Notes: generated by a model not told the origin, from the letters alone. 30,231 bases of DNA from JBMYQA01 sp049600855 (GCA_049600855.1 JBMYQA010000042.1:1-30231); one strand, 5' to 3'; shown: positions 21,960-30,231, counted from the stretch's first letter. Numbers and translations: made by a program.

Positions 21960-22973
21960 ATGCAAATGCAGCAGGTATTACTTGGTATTGCCATTGGAGA
22001 TGCTTTTGGCGCTGGTGTCGAATTCCAAGACCGAACTTGGATTCAACAACACGTTGACTTTTCTCGATTTGTAAATGCTCGGCACCAAATCCAAGTTCCT
22101 GATCATCAGAAAACACTTTTTACCCAAAACTATCACCCTTGGGAGTATACGGACGATACCGAAATGACCGTTGGCCTCATCAAAGCCCTTCTTTCCAAAA
22201 AAGCGTTCAGTCCTGATTTATTAATCGACCATTGGACCCAAGAATATCAGCTCGGAATTACTCAAAAAGGCTATGGCCGCAATGGACATGGTTCGATGCG
22301 CTGGGTGTTTAGTGGCGAAAAAAGTATTGAAGAAGTTCGTGCCTTCCAAACTTCCCGCAAGTATCCTGGAAATGCGCCGCCCATGCGTGCTGTTCCACTT
22401 GGCTGCTTGCCTGCACCCCTCATTGATGACTATGCCATCATAAATGCGGATGCTACTCATCCCCATCCCATTGCGAGAGCGGCCAGTATTTTAGTTGCAA
22501 GGGCCACAGCGTTTTTACTGGTCAAAAAAGGCCAGCCAGCAGATTTGATTGCGTATTGCCAACGATTCATCAAAGAGATTTGTACGGATACTTACGAACT
22601 TCTACAAGATATCGCGAAACTCCCCCCTCCTACCCAACTGCAAACACCTCATTACGAAACTCTTTGTGGCCCGCAACCCATCAAATCACCGCGCTTTTTA
22701 GCAGGCATTCATGGATTGCCCTCCGATGCCTTACTGACAGGTGGAGCGATACTGTATATCCTAAAACACGCTAAAAGTGCTTTTGAAGCCTTAAAATTAT
22801 CCATAAACCTCGGTGGAGATGTAGATTCTGTCGCCTCCATTTGTACGGGAATTCTAGCAGGAAAATACGGCTTAGCCTCTTTACCCGACTTTATGCTAGA
22901 AAAGGTTGAAGGGAAGGCGATGCTAGTTGAATTAGGTACTAAATTTCAACAATTTGTGTTTGATCAAATCTGA
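21960..22973 (+). CDS. ADP-ribosylglycohydrolase (DraG/ARH family)
   Basis: Hydrolase of the ADP-ribosylation reversal family, with two Mg ions bound by clustered aspartates. I start at the ATG at 21960 (MQMQQVLLGIAIGDAFGAGV), 17 nt after the ilvA stop. A TTG start further up would overlap ilvA. The family motifs are GDAFGAGVEF (13-22), the acid box YTDDTEM (63-69) and the C-terminal GGDVDSVAS (285-293), the GGDxDS/T metal site. Substrate may be a protein, nucleic acid or small molecule. No cognate ADP-ribosyltransferase is visible in the window. Position directly after ilvA suggests co-transcription. Confidence 0.9.
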   Translation: MQMQQVLLGIAIGDAFGAGVEFQDRTWIQQHVDFSRFVNARHQIQVPDHQKTLFTQNYHPWEYTDDTEMTVGLIKALLSKKAFSPDLLIDHWTQEYQLGITQKGYGRNGHGSMRWVFSGEKSIEEVRAFQTSRKYPGNAPPMRAVPLGCLPAPLIDDYAIINADATHPHPIARAASILVARATAFLLVKKGQPADLIAYCQRFIKEICTDTYELLQDIAKLPPPTQLQTPHYETLCGPQPIKSPRFLAGIHGLPSDALLTGGAILYILKHAKSAFEALKLSINLGGDVDSVASICTGILAGKYGLASLPDFMLEKVEGKAMLVELGTKFQQFVFDQI

Positions 22974-22992
22974 TCAGCTAATCTTGTTACAT

Positions 22993-23065
22993 TTTTTATG
23001 ATTTTATCCATAAACTTAATGCATCTTTCAATCGTTTTTAAGTTATAGAAATAAAATCATAAAAA
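22993..23065 (+). repeat. Long AT-rich hairpin before the rhomboid gene
   Basis: TTTTTATGATTTTAT (22993-23007) and ATAAAATCATAAAAA (23051-23065) form a perfect 15-bp inverted repeat. Inside it ATAAACTTAA (23010-23019) pairs with TTAAGTTAT (23038-23046) with one bulged A. The whole can fold as one stem of about 24 bp with an 18-nt loop. No U-tract follows, so it is not a normal terminator. It ends 29 nt before the rhomboid start and might be an operator or translation control element. Confidence 0.6.
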
Positions 23066-23094
23066 TCATTTCGTCAGATTTTAATTACTGAATT

Positions 23095-23817
23095 ATGAAC
23101 TCATTCAATGCCTTACCCAATACGACAAAAGTATTACTGATCATAAATATTGCTTTTTTTGCTGTAGCAGCATTATATCCCCAATTAACTGATTTGTTAG
23201 CCTTACATCATTTTGAAAGTTCACTATTTAAGCCCCATCAACTTCTCACCCATATTTTCATGCATGGCGGGCTTGCTCACTTATTTTTCAACATGTATGC
23301 CTTATTTATGTTTGGGGCAATTTTGGAAAGTCAATTAGGAGCCTTGCGCTTTAACCTGCTTTATTTCTTTTCGGCCATTGGTGCCTTTGTCTTACACATG
23401 GGAATTAATTGGTTTCAACTCCAAGCACTTCCTGTAGAAACCTTAAATCTGTTACATACCGAAGGTGCTGAAATTCTAGCAAAAGGCATGAACTATAAGG
23501 ATGAAGTGCTCGGAAATGCCAATATTCAGTACAATGGCGCTATTGTAGGAGCCTCAGGAGCGTTAATGGGGATTTTGGCAGGATTTGCCATGCTATTCCC
23601 AAATGCCAAACTGAGCATCATTTTCATTCCTTTCCAATTGGAAGCAAAATACTTTATGCCCATTTACATGGTTATTGAATTGGTGTTAGGCGTTAGTAGT
23701 TTCCAATGGGATAATATCGCGCACTTTGCCCACCTTGGTGGCGCTATCTTTGGTTTTATATTGATGTTGATCTGGATAAAGTCAGGGAAAATTCGGAAAA
23801 CGGTTCGCTTCCGATAA
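23095..23817 (+). CDS. Rhomboid family intramembrane serine protease
   Basis: Membrane protease that cleaves other proteins within or near the bilayer. The 240-residue product has about six hydrophobic helices. HIFMHGGLAHLFFNMYALFM (about residues 53-72) is the conserved rhomboid H-x-x-x-N region. The catalytic Ser154 lies in GASGALMG, and His213 lies in AHLGGAIFG, completing the Ser-His dyad. A loop of about 40 residues (residues about 105-145, including ALPVETLNLLHTEGAEILA) is inserted between helices 3 and 4. The length fits compact bacterial rhomboids. Substrates are unknown. The preceding long hairpin may affect its expression. Confidence 0.93.
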   Translation: MNSFNALPNTTKVLLIINIAFFAVAALYPQLTDLLALHHFESSLFKPHQLLTHIFMHGGLAHLFFNMYALFMFGAILESQLGALRFNLLYFFSAIGAFVLHMGINWFQLQALPVETLNLLHTEGAEILAKGMNYKDEVLGNANIQYNGAIVGASGALMGILAGFAMLFPNAKLSIIFIPFQLEAKYFMPIYMVIELVLGVSSFQWDNIAHFAHLGGAIFGFILMLIWIKSGKIRKTVRFR

Positions 23818-23953
23818 ATCAACGCAACACTCCATCAAACTTTCATCAGTTACTTTATAGAGAACTGCGTCTTTTTCATAGTTTTGCAGCGTAATTGGTT
23901 GCCTTCGTCCTTGTCTAGTGAACCTTAGACAAGCGCCTAATGAAAAAAAGACA

Positions 23954-25594
23954 ATGATTTCTGTAGATAATTTAGCCGTATCTTTTAGTGGAACGACCTT
24001 ATTTAGTGAGGTTTCTTTTGTCATTAATCCGAATGATAAGATTGCCCTCATGGGAAAAAATGGGGCAGGAAAATCGACCATGATGAAGATTGTCGCAGGT
24101 GTGCAAAAAGCAACACAGGGACAAGTCAGCGCTCCTAAAGATGCGGTCATTGCCTACCTTCCCCAACACCTATTAACGGAAGACAATTGCACGGTTTTCG
24201 AAGAGGCGGCAAAAGCTTTTCAGCATGTATTCGCCATGCGTGATGAAATGGAGCGGCTCAACAAAGCGCTGGAAACGCGCACCGATTATGAAAGTGCCGA
24301 GTACATGGGCATCATTGAAAAAGTGTCTGATTTAGGCGAACGCTATTATGCATTAGAAGAGGTCAATTACGATGCAGAAGTTGAAAAAGCTTTGAAAGGA
24401 TTGGGCTTTAAACAAGAAGATTTCACCCGACAAACCAAGGAGTTCAGCGGTGGGTGGCGCATGCGGATTGAATTAGCGAAAATTCTATTGCAAAAGCCTG
24501 ATCTCATCTTACTCGATGAGCCGACTAATCACATTGACATTGAATCGGTCATTTGGCTGGAAGATTTTTTAGTGAATAAAGCCAAAGCCGTCATGGTGAT
24601 TTCTCACGATCGCGCTTTCATTGATAACATTACGAACCGCACCATTGAGGTAACGATGGGACGCATTTATGACTATAAAGCCAACTACTCCCATTACCTC
24701 CAGTTACGTGCAGAACGCCGAGCACAACAACTCAAAGCTTATCAAGAACAACAGAAATTTATTGCCGACAATAGAGCCTTCATTGAACGATTTAAGGGCA
24801 CCTATTCCAAAACCAATCAAGTGGCTTCCCGCGAGCGGATGTTAGAAAAACTGAAAATTATTGAAATTGATGAAGTCGATAACACGGCCCTCAAGTTACG
24901 CTTTCCTCCTGCTCCCCGTTCAGGCGATTATCCCGTAAGTGTGAAAGACCTTTCGAAATCGTATGACGAAAAAGTGGTCTTTAAGCAGGCCAACATGTCC
25001 ATTGCCAGAGGAGAAAAAGTGGCTTTTGTGGGGAGAAATGGCGAAGGAAAATCCACAATGATTAAAGCCATTTTAGGAGAAATTGGCGTGGATGAAGGCG
25101 CCTGTCAGTTGGGCCATAATGTGAAAGTAGGTTATTTTGCTCAAAACCAAGCCTCTTTATTAGCTCCTGAACTCACCATTTTCCAAACCGTAGATGAGGT
25201 CGCAGAAGGGGAAATCCGTACACAAATCAAAAATATCTTAGGCCAATTCATGTTTAGTGGCGATGACATTGATAAAAAAGTCAGTGTGCTTTCTGGCGGC
25301 GAAAAAACCCGATTGGCTATGGTTAAACTGTTACTAGAGCCAGTAAACTTGCTCATTCTCGATGAGCCTACCAACCACCTCGATTTGCGATCGAAAGACG
25401 TGCTCAAAGAAGCTTTAAAAACATTTGATGGCACTTTAGTGCTCGTTTCACACGATCGGGATTTCCTTCAGGGACTCGCCCAAAAAGTATTTGAGTTTAA
25501 AGATCAGCGCGTCATTGAACACTTCGAAACCATCGATGATTTCTTAGCGCGAAATCGAATTAAGAATATTGCTGAGATTAATCTGATGAATTAG
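23954..25594 (+). CDS. ABC-F family ATP-binding protein
   Basis: Soluble dual-ATPase ABC protein of the ABC-F class, which acts on ribosomes (Uup, EttA, YbiT and YdiF-like). With the ATG at 23954 (MISVDNLAVSFSGTTLFSEV) it has 546 residues. Site 1: Walker A GKNGAGKS (34-41), signature FSGGWRMRIELA (about 163), Walker B LILLDEPTNHID (about 184). Site 2: GRNGEGKS (about 360), LSGGEKTRLAM (about 446), LLILDEPTNHLDL (about 466). There is no membrane domain, and the charged linker YSKTNQVASRERMLEKLK between the sites is ABC-F-like. Housekeeping translation factor is likelier than antibiotic resistance. Its stop lies only 3 nt from that of convergent cobS. Confidence 0.94.
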   Translation: MISVDNLAVSFSGTTLFSEVSFVINPNDKIALMGKNGAGKSTMMKIVAGVQKATQGQVSAPKDAVIAYLPQHLLTEDNCTVFEEAAKAFQHVFAMRDEMERLNKALETRTDYESAEYMGIIEKVSDLGERYYALEEVNYDAEVEKALKGLGFKQEDFTRQTKEFSGGWRMRIELAKILLQKPDLILLDEPTNHIDIESVIWLEDFLVNKAKAVMVISHDRAFIDNITNRTIEVTMGRIYDYKANYSHYLQLRAERRAQQLKAYQEQQKFIADNRAFIERFKGTYSKTNQVASRERMLEKLKIIEIDEVDNTALKLRFPPAPRSGDYPVSVKDLSKSYDEKVVFKQANMSIARGEKVAFVGRNGEGKSTMIKAILGEIGVDEGACQLGHNVKVGYFAQNQASLLAPELTIFQTVDEVAEGEIRTQIKNILGQFMFSGDDIDKKVSVLSGGEKTRLAMVKLLLEPVNLLILDEPTNHLDLRSKDVLKEALKTFDGTLVLVSHDRDFLQGLAQKVFEFKDQRVIEHFETIDDFLARNRIKNIAEINLMN

Positions 25595-25597
25595 GAA

Positions 25598-26368
25598 TTA
25601 CACCACTTTTACTAAGCCAAGGCAAAATAAAAGTGCTACAATTTCGGTGACTTGTTGGGTAGCTCCGAGACAGTCGCCTGTGTAGCCATCAATCCATTTT
25701 TTAAAGTATCGGGCCAAATACATTGTCATTAAATATACGGGCAAGAGCACAGCATAAATCCATCCAGTTTGAAATAAGACTAAAGCCAGCAATACCCATA
25801 GGGCACTAATGAAATAGTTCTTTCTGGTGAGCTTTTTAGCAATTGGTTTGATTTTGCTGCTTGCATCCGCTCTGGAATACGGAAGGGTAAACATCACCGT
25901 AACGGCACTAAATCGACTAATCACATGAGCCAATACCATTGCCTGTAAACAATACCATACCTCCACATTTAGCAATTCGATTAATACAACTACTTTTAAT
26001 AAAAGTAGCACGATCAAGCCAATGGCACCATAAGCCCCCACACGGCTATCTTTCATGATTTCCAAGATTTTCTCCTTCGTCCAGCCGCCACCAAAACCAT
26101 CACAAACATCGGCAAAGCCATCTTCGTGAAATGCGCCTGTCATCAGAATACTTGTAGCCAAAGATAACAGAATACAAACTGAATTGGGGAAAATGTAATG
26201 GTTTGCCCAAACGACCAACGCACTTCCCGTTCCCACAATCCAACCCATCAGCGGAAAATAACGGGTGGCTTTGTTGATGTTTTCCTCCGAATGTTCCAGC
26301 CAACTCGGACAGGGAATTCGAGTATAAAACATCAAGGCAGTAAAGAAGATATTGATTTCGTTTTTCAC
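25598..26368 (-). CDS. cobS: Adenosylcobinamide-GDP ribazoletransferase
   Basis: Membrane enzyme joining alpha-ribazole to adenosylcobinamide-GDP, the last assembly of cobalamin. The 256-residue product is hydrophobic with the CobS signature GAFHEDGFADVCDGFGGG (residues about 79-95), in which Asp83, Asp87 and Asp90 are the likely metal ligands. FTALMFYTRIPCPSW and ATRYFPLMGWIVGTGS at the N-terminus are also typical. It starts 3 nt downstream of the cobT stop, so the pair is one operon. The C-terminal end includes CLGATQQVTEI. No other cobalamin gene is present in the window. Confidence 0.95.
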   Translation of the reverse strand: MKNEINIFFTALMFYTRIPCPSWLEHSEENINKATRYFPLMGWIVGTGSALVVWANHYIFPNSVCILLSLATSILMTGAFHEDGFADVCDGFGGGWTKEKILEIMKDSRVGAYGAIGLIVLLLLKVVVLIELLNVEVWYCLQAMVLAHVISRFSAVTVMFTLPYSRADASSKIKPIAKKLTRKNYFISALWVLLALVLFQTGWIYAVLLPVYLMTMYLARYFKKWIDGYTGDCLGATQQVTEIVALLFCLGLVKVV

Positions 26369-26371
26369 AGC

Positions 26372-27370
26372 TTATTGATTGCTCACATTTGCACTTTCAA
26401 AACTTGCCATTTCATTCATAAAATTAACGGCACTTTGCAAGAGGGGAAAAGCCACGGCACATCCTGTTCCCTCTCCTAACCGCATCCCAAGATTCAGCAG
26501 TGGCTTTGCACCCAAAAAGTCCAACATTTTTTTGTGCCCTTGCTCATTACTCTGATGGCAAAAAACCGCATGATTTATGATTTTTTCGTTGAGGTTATGC
26601 GCACATAAGAATGCAGCCGTCGCAATGAATCCATCCACCAAAATCAGCATGTTCTTTTCAAAAGCAGCAAGCATGGCTCCACAAATCTGCGCAATTTCAA
26701 AACCACCAAAATAATGTAGTGCTTCCCTCCCATTTTTAGGTATGGGATGATTTTGCTGCGCTTGTTTCAAAATGTGGAGCTTATGTTGATGCTGTTCATC
26801 AGTTAATCCCGTTCCCCTGCCTACACATTCCTCGATGGGAAGCTGACACAAGGCACTCATCAATAGGCTTGCCGAAGAGGTATTCCCGATTCCCATCTCG
26901 CCAAAGGCCATGACATTGCAAGTCGTTTGGGCAATTTTGTCAACAATGTGTGCCGATTTTTTAAAGCATTGTTCGAGTTCCAAATGCGTCATGGCCGGTT
27001 GATTCAAAAAGCTTTTGGTACTTTTCTGAATTTTAGCATCAATTAAGTTTTCATTCGGCTCAAAATCCACGTTTACACCCGCATCTACGATTTTAAGGTC
27101 AATGCCGTGTTGCCTACAAAACACATTGATGGCTGCGCCCCCAGCCAAAAAATTGAGCACCATTTGCGCTGTGACTTCTGTTGGAAAAGCACTTACACCA
27201 GCAGTAGCGATGCCATGATCAGCCGCAAACACGATTAAGGTTGGATTAATGAGTTTTGGCGTTAAGGTATTTTGCACCAAACAAATTTGCGTGGCCAATG
27301 CTTCCAGTTGCCCTAATGCGCCTAATGGTTTGGTTTTAAAATCAATTTTATGCTGGATTTGATTGATCAT
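26372..27370 (-). CDS. cobT: Nicotinate-nucleotide--dimethylbenzimidazole phosphoribosyltransferase
   Basis: Makes alpha-ribazole phosphate from a lower-ligand base and nicotinate mononucleotide. The 332-residue product has FAADHGIATAGVSAFPTEVT and GGAAINVFCRQHGIDLKIVD near the N-terminus. AFGEMGIGNTSSASLLMSAL and the C-terminal GEGTGCAVAFPLL follow. Glu300 in GEGTG matches the catalytic glutamate of Salmonella CobT (Glu317). It heads cobT-cobS. A terminator of the upstream gene lies at 27470-27511. I find no cobalamin riboswitch box in the remaining upstream region. Confidence 0.96.
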   Translation of the reverse strand: MINQIQHKIDFKTKPLGALGQLEALATQICLVQNTLTPKLINPTLIVFAADHGIATAGVSAFPTEVTAQMVLNFLAGGAAINVFCRQHGIDLKIVDAGVNVDFEPNENLIDAKIQKSTKSFLNQPAMTHLELEQCFKKSAHIVDKIAQTTCNVMAFGEMGIGNTSSASLLMSALCQLPIEECVGRGTGLTDEQHQHKLHILKQAQQNHPIPKNGREALHYFGGFEIAQICGAMLAAFEKNMLILVDGFIATAAFLCAHNLNEKIINHAVFCHQSNEQGHKKMLDFLGAKPLLNLGMRLGEGTGCAVAFPLLQSAVNFMNEMASFESANVSNQ

Positions 27371-27469
27371 AAATTGGGATGGTTGAGGTGATTGTCCATC
27401 GTATGATGGGTATTTATTCGATCGGCAATACTACCTTGGTCTGGTTACAATTCCAAAGTCAATCAAGCT

Positions 27470-27511
27470 AAAAAAGGGTTGCCTAGTGGACAAACGCCCA
27501 CCAGACAACCC
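27470..27511 (-). terminator. Intrinsic terminator of the DUF1579-like gene
   Basis: On the minus strand GGGTTGTCTGGTGG pairs over 14 positions (two G-U) with CCACTAGGCAACCC around an 8-nt loop. Six T follow (27475-27470). It ends the leftward secreted-protein gene upstream of cobT and separates it from the cobT-cobS transcript. A palindrome CCCCATGGGG (27509-27518) overlaps the base of the stem. Confidence 0.85.
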
Positions 27512-27527
27512 CATGGGGAAAAGTTTG

Positions 27528-28145
27528 TTAACCTTTGCGTTTGCCTTTTCTCTTCAACTTCTTACACTCAATCTTCCAAGTAGGGTAAATAAAACTGGTT
27601 TCATCGAGCGTTACCCACTCGCCAACCCATTTGAAGCCTTCTTCTGAAATGTCATAAAAGGTTAATCGGTACTTTCCCGCCATCCCATTTGGTGCTTTTT
27701 GATCGCGGTATAGAATAATTTTTCCATCCGTCGTTTTGCTTCCTTCCCAAGTGGGTAAAGGATTGGTGGCTGTACTTCCAGCAGAATAATAATGTACGTA
27801 CCATTTGGCGCTATCCACATGATACTGGCGAATTGAACCAGAATGAATGCCATCAGGCTTTAGCGTTTCATCTTGCACGGCAGTGCCATTCATAATGTAT
27901 TTGAATCGCCAATACATTGGAGCTGGTTTTTTCCAAGTTCGATCGGCGTTGCGCACTTCTGAAATGCACTCGCATTCGCCAATCATTGGTGCAAAATCCT
28001 TGACTTGCTGAGGCGCTTCAGGATTTAGCAGTCCGAATGGATTTTTCTTGGTTGCATCGTAGGGAAAAGCTAACTGTTGGGAATAGCTGAAAGCTGAAAA
28101 GCACAGCAAAATTAGTAAACTGGGATAGCGTAAATAGTTGGACAT
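27528..28145 (-). CDS. Secreted DUF1579-like protein
   Basis: The 205-residue product has a signal peptide (MSNYLRYPSLLILLCFSAFSYSQ). The body contains KDFAPMIGECECISEVRNAD, then YWRFKYIMNGTAVQDET, WYVHYYSAGSTATNPLPTWEG, and GKYRLTFYDISEEGFKWVGE. These strands fit a lipocalin-like beta-barrel of the DUF1579 kind, recognised from memory and not certain. It ends in a very basic tail KKLKRKGKRKG. Function unknown. It is 98 nt downstream of the LytTR regulator on the same strand, so may be part of its regulon. Confidence 0.7.
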   Translation of the reverse strand: MSNYLRYPSLLILLCFSAFSYSQQLAFPYDATKKNPFGLLNPEAPQQVKDFAPMIGECECISEVRNADRTWKKPAPMYWRFKYIMNGTAVQDETLKPDGIHSGSIRQYHVDSAKWYVHYYSAGSTATNPLPTWEGSKTTDGKIILYRDQKAPNGMAGKYRLTFYDISEEGFKWVGEWVTLDETSFIYPTWKIECKKLKRKGKRKG

Positions 28146-28243
28146 AAGCGTTGATAAAATTTTGTTTAATGTCCAATAATAGGCTTTATCAGGCTTATTT
28201 CGCAGCTTTTTGCAGGGAGTGCGGGGAATAGTGCAGGGAAGTG

Positions 28244-29152
28244 TTAAACTAACTTTAAGGCTTCTTTGATTTGAGGAACGCGACTTGCGGCAATCTTTAG
28301 GGAATCTCCTTGTTTTAAACTCACTTGCGGTTCACCTTGGAATTCAAAAGCATCTACTTCTGCTAAATTAACGATGGAATTGCGGTGAATTCTGACAAAT
28401 CCTTGAGCAGCCAATTCACGCTCCATCGCTTTCATAGATTTTCGGAGCAGAAAAGATTGTCCATTTTTCGTGTGAATGCGCACGCAGTAATCTTCAGATT
28501 TTATCCAAACAATTTCCGCCAAGGGAATGGCTTTCATTTTATTCCCAATTTTGACATGAATCAAAGGCGCTCCATCCTGAAATGCTTGATTTTTTAAATC
28601 TTGATACAATTGCTTGTACTCCTTCTTTAAACCAGAGAGTTCCACAACTTTCAATTCCAACTCATTTTGATGCAGGTTCAGATGAATCAAGATGATTAAG
28701 CCCAAATAGGCACTGGTAAATAAAGCCGCTTTTTGATAGGTATAAAATTGAAGGTATTCGAGGTAATCTTGCCACGTATTGTCTACGCCATCCATTGCCA
28801 CCTGTAATCCACTAATTAACACGAGGGTGATGACCAACAAACTCCCCACAACTAAGGCATACCTTCCCACTACCTGTAGGTTAAAATGCGCTTGCCTAAT
28901 CGGGTAGGTTACTACGTAGCGGTAAAGCAACACACTTGTCGTTGCCCAAATCAGCCAGCGCAAACTGTGATTTTTCAGCAACAGCCAATAGCTCACTTCC
29001 TCATTCGCCAGTTGAAAACGCGTGATGTAATAATGCTGTTGCGCAGCCTCAAACAAATTGATCAACACAAAACAGCTGATGCCTAAAAGGATTATCCTTG
29101 TTGAGCCTTTTATTGAAAACATGCGATGACCATAAATTGATGAATGAGACAT
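28244..29152 (-). CDS. Membrane-anchored LytTR-type transcriptional regulator
   Basis: The 302-residue protein has four predicted N-terminal helices (about 18-36, 65-83, 98-118, 140-160). A charged coiled-coil linker (about 162-190) and a C-terminal LytTR DNA-binding domain (about 197-298) follow. The LytTR domain is recognised by IPLAEIVWIKSEDYCVRIHT, FLLRKSMKAMERELAAQGFV and RIHRNSIVNLAEV. There is no receiver domain, so a signal probably enters through the membrane part. A second ATG at residue 11 (MFSIKGSTRIILLG) could be the true start. The start lies 14 nt after the beta-propeller gene stop, so the two are likely co-transcribed. Confidence 0.85.
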   Translation of the reverse strand: MSHSSIYGHRMFSIKGSTRIILLGISCFVLINLFEAAQQHYYITRFQLANEEVSYWLLLKNHSLRWLIWATTSVLLYRYVVTYPIRQAHFNLQVVGRYALVVGSLLVITLVLISGLQVAMDGVDNTWQDYLEYLQFYTYQKAALFTSAYLGLIILIHLNLHQNELELKVVELSGLKKEYKQLYQDLKNQAFQDGAPLIHVKIGNKMKAIPLAEIVWIKSEDYCVRIHTKNGQSFLLRKSMKAMERELAAQGFVRIHRNSIVNLAEVDAFEFQGEPQVSLKQGDSLKIAASRVPQIKEALKLV

Positions 29153-29166
29153 ATAGCTATCCGAGA

Positions 29167-30231
29167 TTAATTCGCCTTTAATTTCGCTGCATGCTCTTTC
29201 AAATAGGCATCAATTTGGGCGGTTTGGGGAATGAGGCACTTTCCATCTTTGGTGAGTACGGCTTCCCATTTCCAATAGCCTGGCACTCGGCCAATGACGG
29301 GTTCTTTCCGCTCCCAATACCACAATTGCGCGGGGCGTTGTGGCTTCAACAAAGCGGATTTACCAATGGCGGTGTAATCGTCAACCATCATCCAAAATAA
29401 GGGAGGTGTTCCCAAATCAACGGTTTTCTGGAAGGCTTCGGAGGGCTTATTCATCCATGCTGTTAGGGCTGTGTAAGATGCCGCTGCACAGTTGAGTGCT
29501 GCTGCGCTAGCCGTTGCAGGATTGGCATAGCCTTCATATACGACACCTTTTACGGGATAATAGCCTTGGGCAATTTCCATTTTTTGTGTTTGAGGATTCC
29601 CTTCAAGGGTATGAATCAGGTACTCGGCACCATTCAATACGATTCCATTTTGTACCAAACGCTGCATCGGGCGTTTTTGTGTAGCTTCCCAAGCTTCACG
29701 CAATTCGCCTGTAGCAGTTAAATAGTCAATTTCTAGGAGCTTTTTCTGAGCGGGATATAAGGTTAACAGCTTTGCACTTTCCACATCAAAAATCACATCA
29801 CTCATCCCTTTTGCCTGAATGGGCAGCACTTTCTGGATACGATCACGGCCAATTTTCACCAGTTGCCCATCGCCTTGTGCCAACACTAAAAGCTCACCCC
29901 GCTGATTTTCCACAATCGCAGTCACGTGCTTCAACCCGGCTGTCATGATTTTCAACGAGCGTTTTTCGAGGTCTAACACCCTAAAATCCTGATCTGTACC
30001 AATAAACAAGCTGCCATACACGCGCAATAAGGCAGAAGGCTTACCCAAACGTGTTCCTTCTGCCAGCAACTCCCAAGAATTGCCGACTGAAGCATATAAT
30101 TTTTGGTTTTCTGCATCGGCTACAAAAAGCGTTTCCCCAAAGCCAATTTCAAGTGCCGAAACGGTTTTAATTCCGATGGGCAGCTTTTTCTGCTTGATCA
30201 ATTCGCCTGTAGCGATGGAAAAGCCTTGCAG
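29167..30231 (-). CDS. Beta-propeller-like protein, 5' end outside window
   Basis: The frame stays open to the right edge, reading LQGFSIATGELIKQKKLPIG at the border, so the true start is outside. At least 354 residues are visible. The N-terminal half has repeated blade-like strands: ALEIGFGETLFVADAENQKL, LGKPSALLRVYGSLFIGTD, VTAIVENQRGELLVLAQGDG. These resemble NHL or PQQ-type propellers. The last 120 residues (YPVKGVVYEGYANPATASAA, then MMVDDYTAIGKSALLKPQRP) look different and are unrecognised. It lies directly upstream of the LytTR gene. Ligand and cell location cannot be told. Confidence 0.6.
   Translation of the reverse strand: MQGFSIATGELIKQKKLPIGIKTVSALEIGFGETLFVADAENQKLYASVGNSWELLAEGTRLGKPSALLRVYGSLFIGTDQDFRVLDLEKRSLKIMTAGLKHVTAIVENQRGELLVLAQGDGQLVKIGRDRIQKVLPIQAKGMSDVIFDVESAKLLTLYPAQKKLLEIDYLTATGELREAWEATQKRPMQRLVQNGIVLNGAEYLIHTLEGNPQTQKMEIAQGYYPVKGVVYEGYANPATASAAALNCAAASYTALTAWMNKPSEAFQKTVDLGTPPLFWMMVDDYTAIGKSALLKPQRPAQLWYWERKEPVIGRVPGYWKWEAVLTKDGKCLIPQTAQIDAYLKEHAAKLKAN

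Noticed and set aside
27371..27469. Cobalamin riboswitch before cobT
   Set aside because: No GCCACTG-type B12 box or expected junction is seen in the roughly 100 nt between the terminator and cobT.
28211..28243. Short G-rich direct repeats (GCAGGGA, GCGGGGA, GCAGGGAA)
   Set aside because: Three imperfect 7-8 nt copies without regular spacing could be chance, and no function is suggested.
1..30231. CRISPR array, prophage, insertion sequence or defence system
   Set aside because: No spaced direct repeats, transposase, integrase, toxin-antitoxin or nuclease genes were seen. All large ORFs are accounted for.

Overview
The window is bacterial chromosomal DNA, moderately AT-rich and densely coding. 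It most likely comes from the Bacteroidota, probably a Cytophagales-type member. The reasons are candidate promoters of the Bacteroidota form (TTG or TTTG, about 19 nt, then TAnnTTTG), few Shine-Dalgarno sequences, secreted proteins whose signal peptides end in A/S-Q, and gene families typical of the phylum. I see no mobile element gene, tRNA, rRNA or CRISPR array.

Region 1 (1-5802) is the distal S10 plus spc ribosomal protein cluster, read leftward: rplP-rpmC-rpsQ-rplN-rplX-rplE-rpsN-rpsH-rplF-rplR-rpsE-rpmD-rplO (partial). It begins at rplP. The usual upstream neighbour rpsC is absent and a divergent lysine-catabolism gene takes its place. rplP has its own Bacteroidota-type promoter and a structured leader of about 140 nt.

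Region 2 (5803-14125) is mixed housekeeping: saccharopine dehydrogenase-like protein, phosphopantetheinyl transferase, ChaN/Tiki-like secreted protein, diacylglycerol/lipid kinase overlapping a lone nuoK, VOC/glyoxalase protein, SSS sodium/solute symporter, and a secreted protein of unknown function.

Region 3 (14578-22973) is the branched-chain amino acid operon ilvD-ilvB-ilvN-ilvC, then ilvA and an ADP-ribosylglycohydrolase. The best find is its leader. Two complete transcription attenuators stand in series. Each has a short ORF rich in Ile/Leu/Val codons, an antiterminator segment, and a perfect intrinsic terminator. The two peptide-coding cores are nearly identical, so one probably arose by duplication. 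Further RNA structures lie in the ilvD-ilvB, ilvN-ilvC and ilvC-ilvA gaps, which suggests segment-by-segment control.

Region 4 (22974-30231) holds a rhomboid protease, an ABC-F ATPase, cobT-cobS for cobalamin lower-ligand assembly, and a leftward group of a beta-propeller-like protein (partial), a membrane-anchored LytTR regulator and a secreted DUF1579-like protein.

All calls come from reading the sequence. Family names rest on recognised motifs, and no database search was run.
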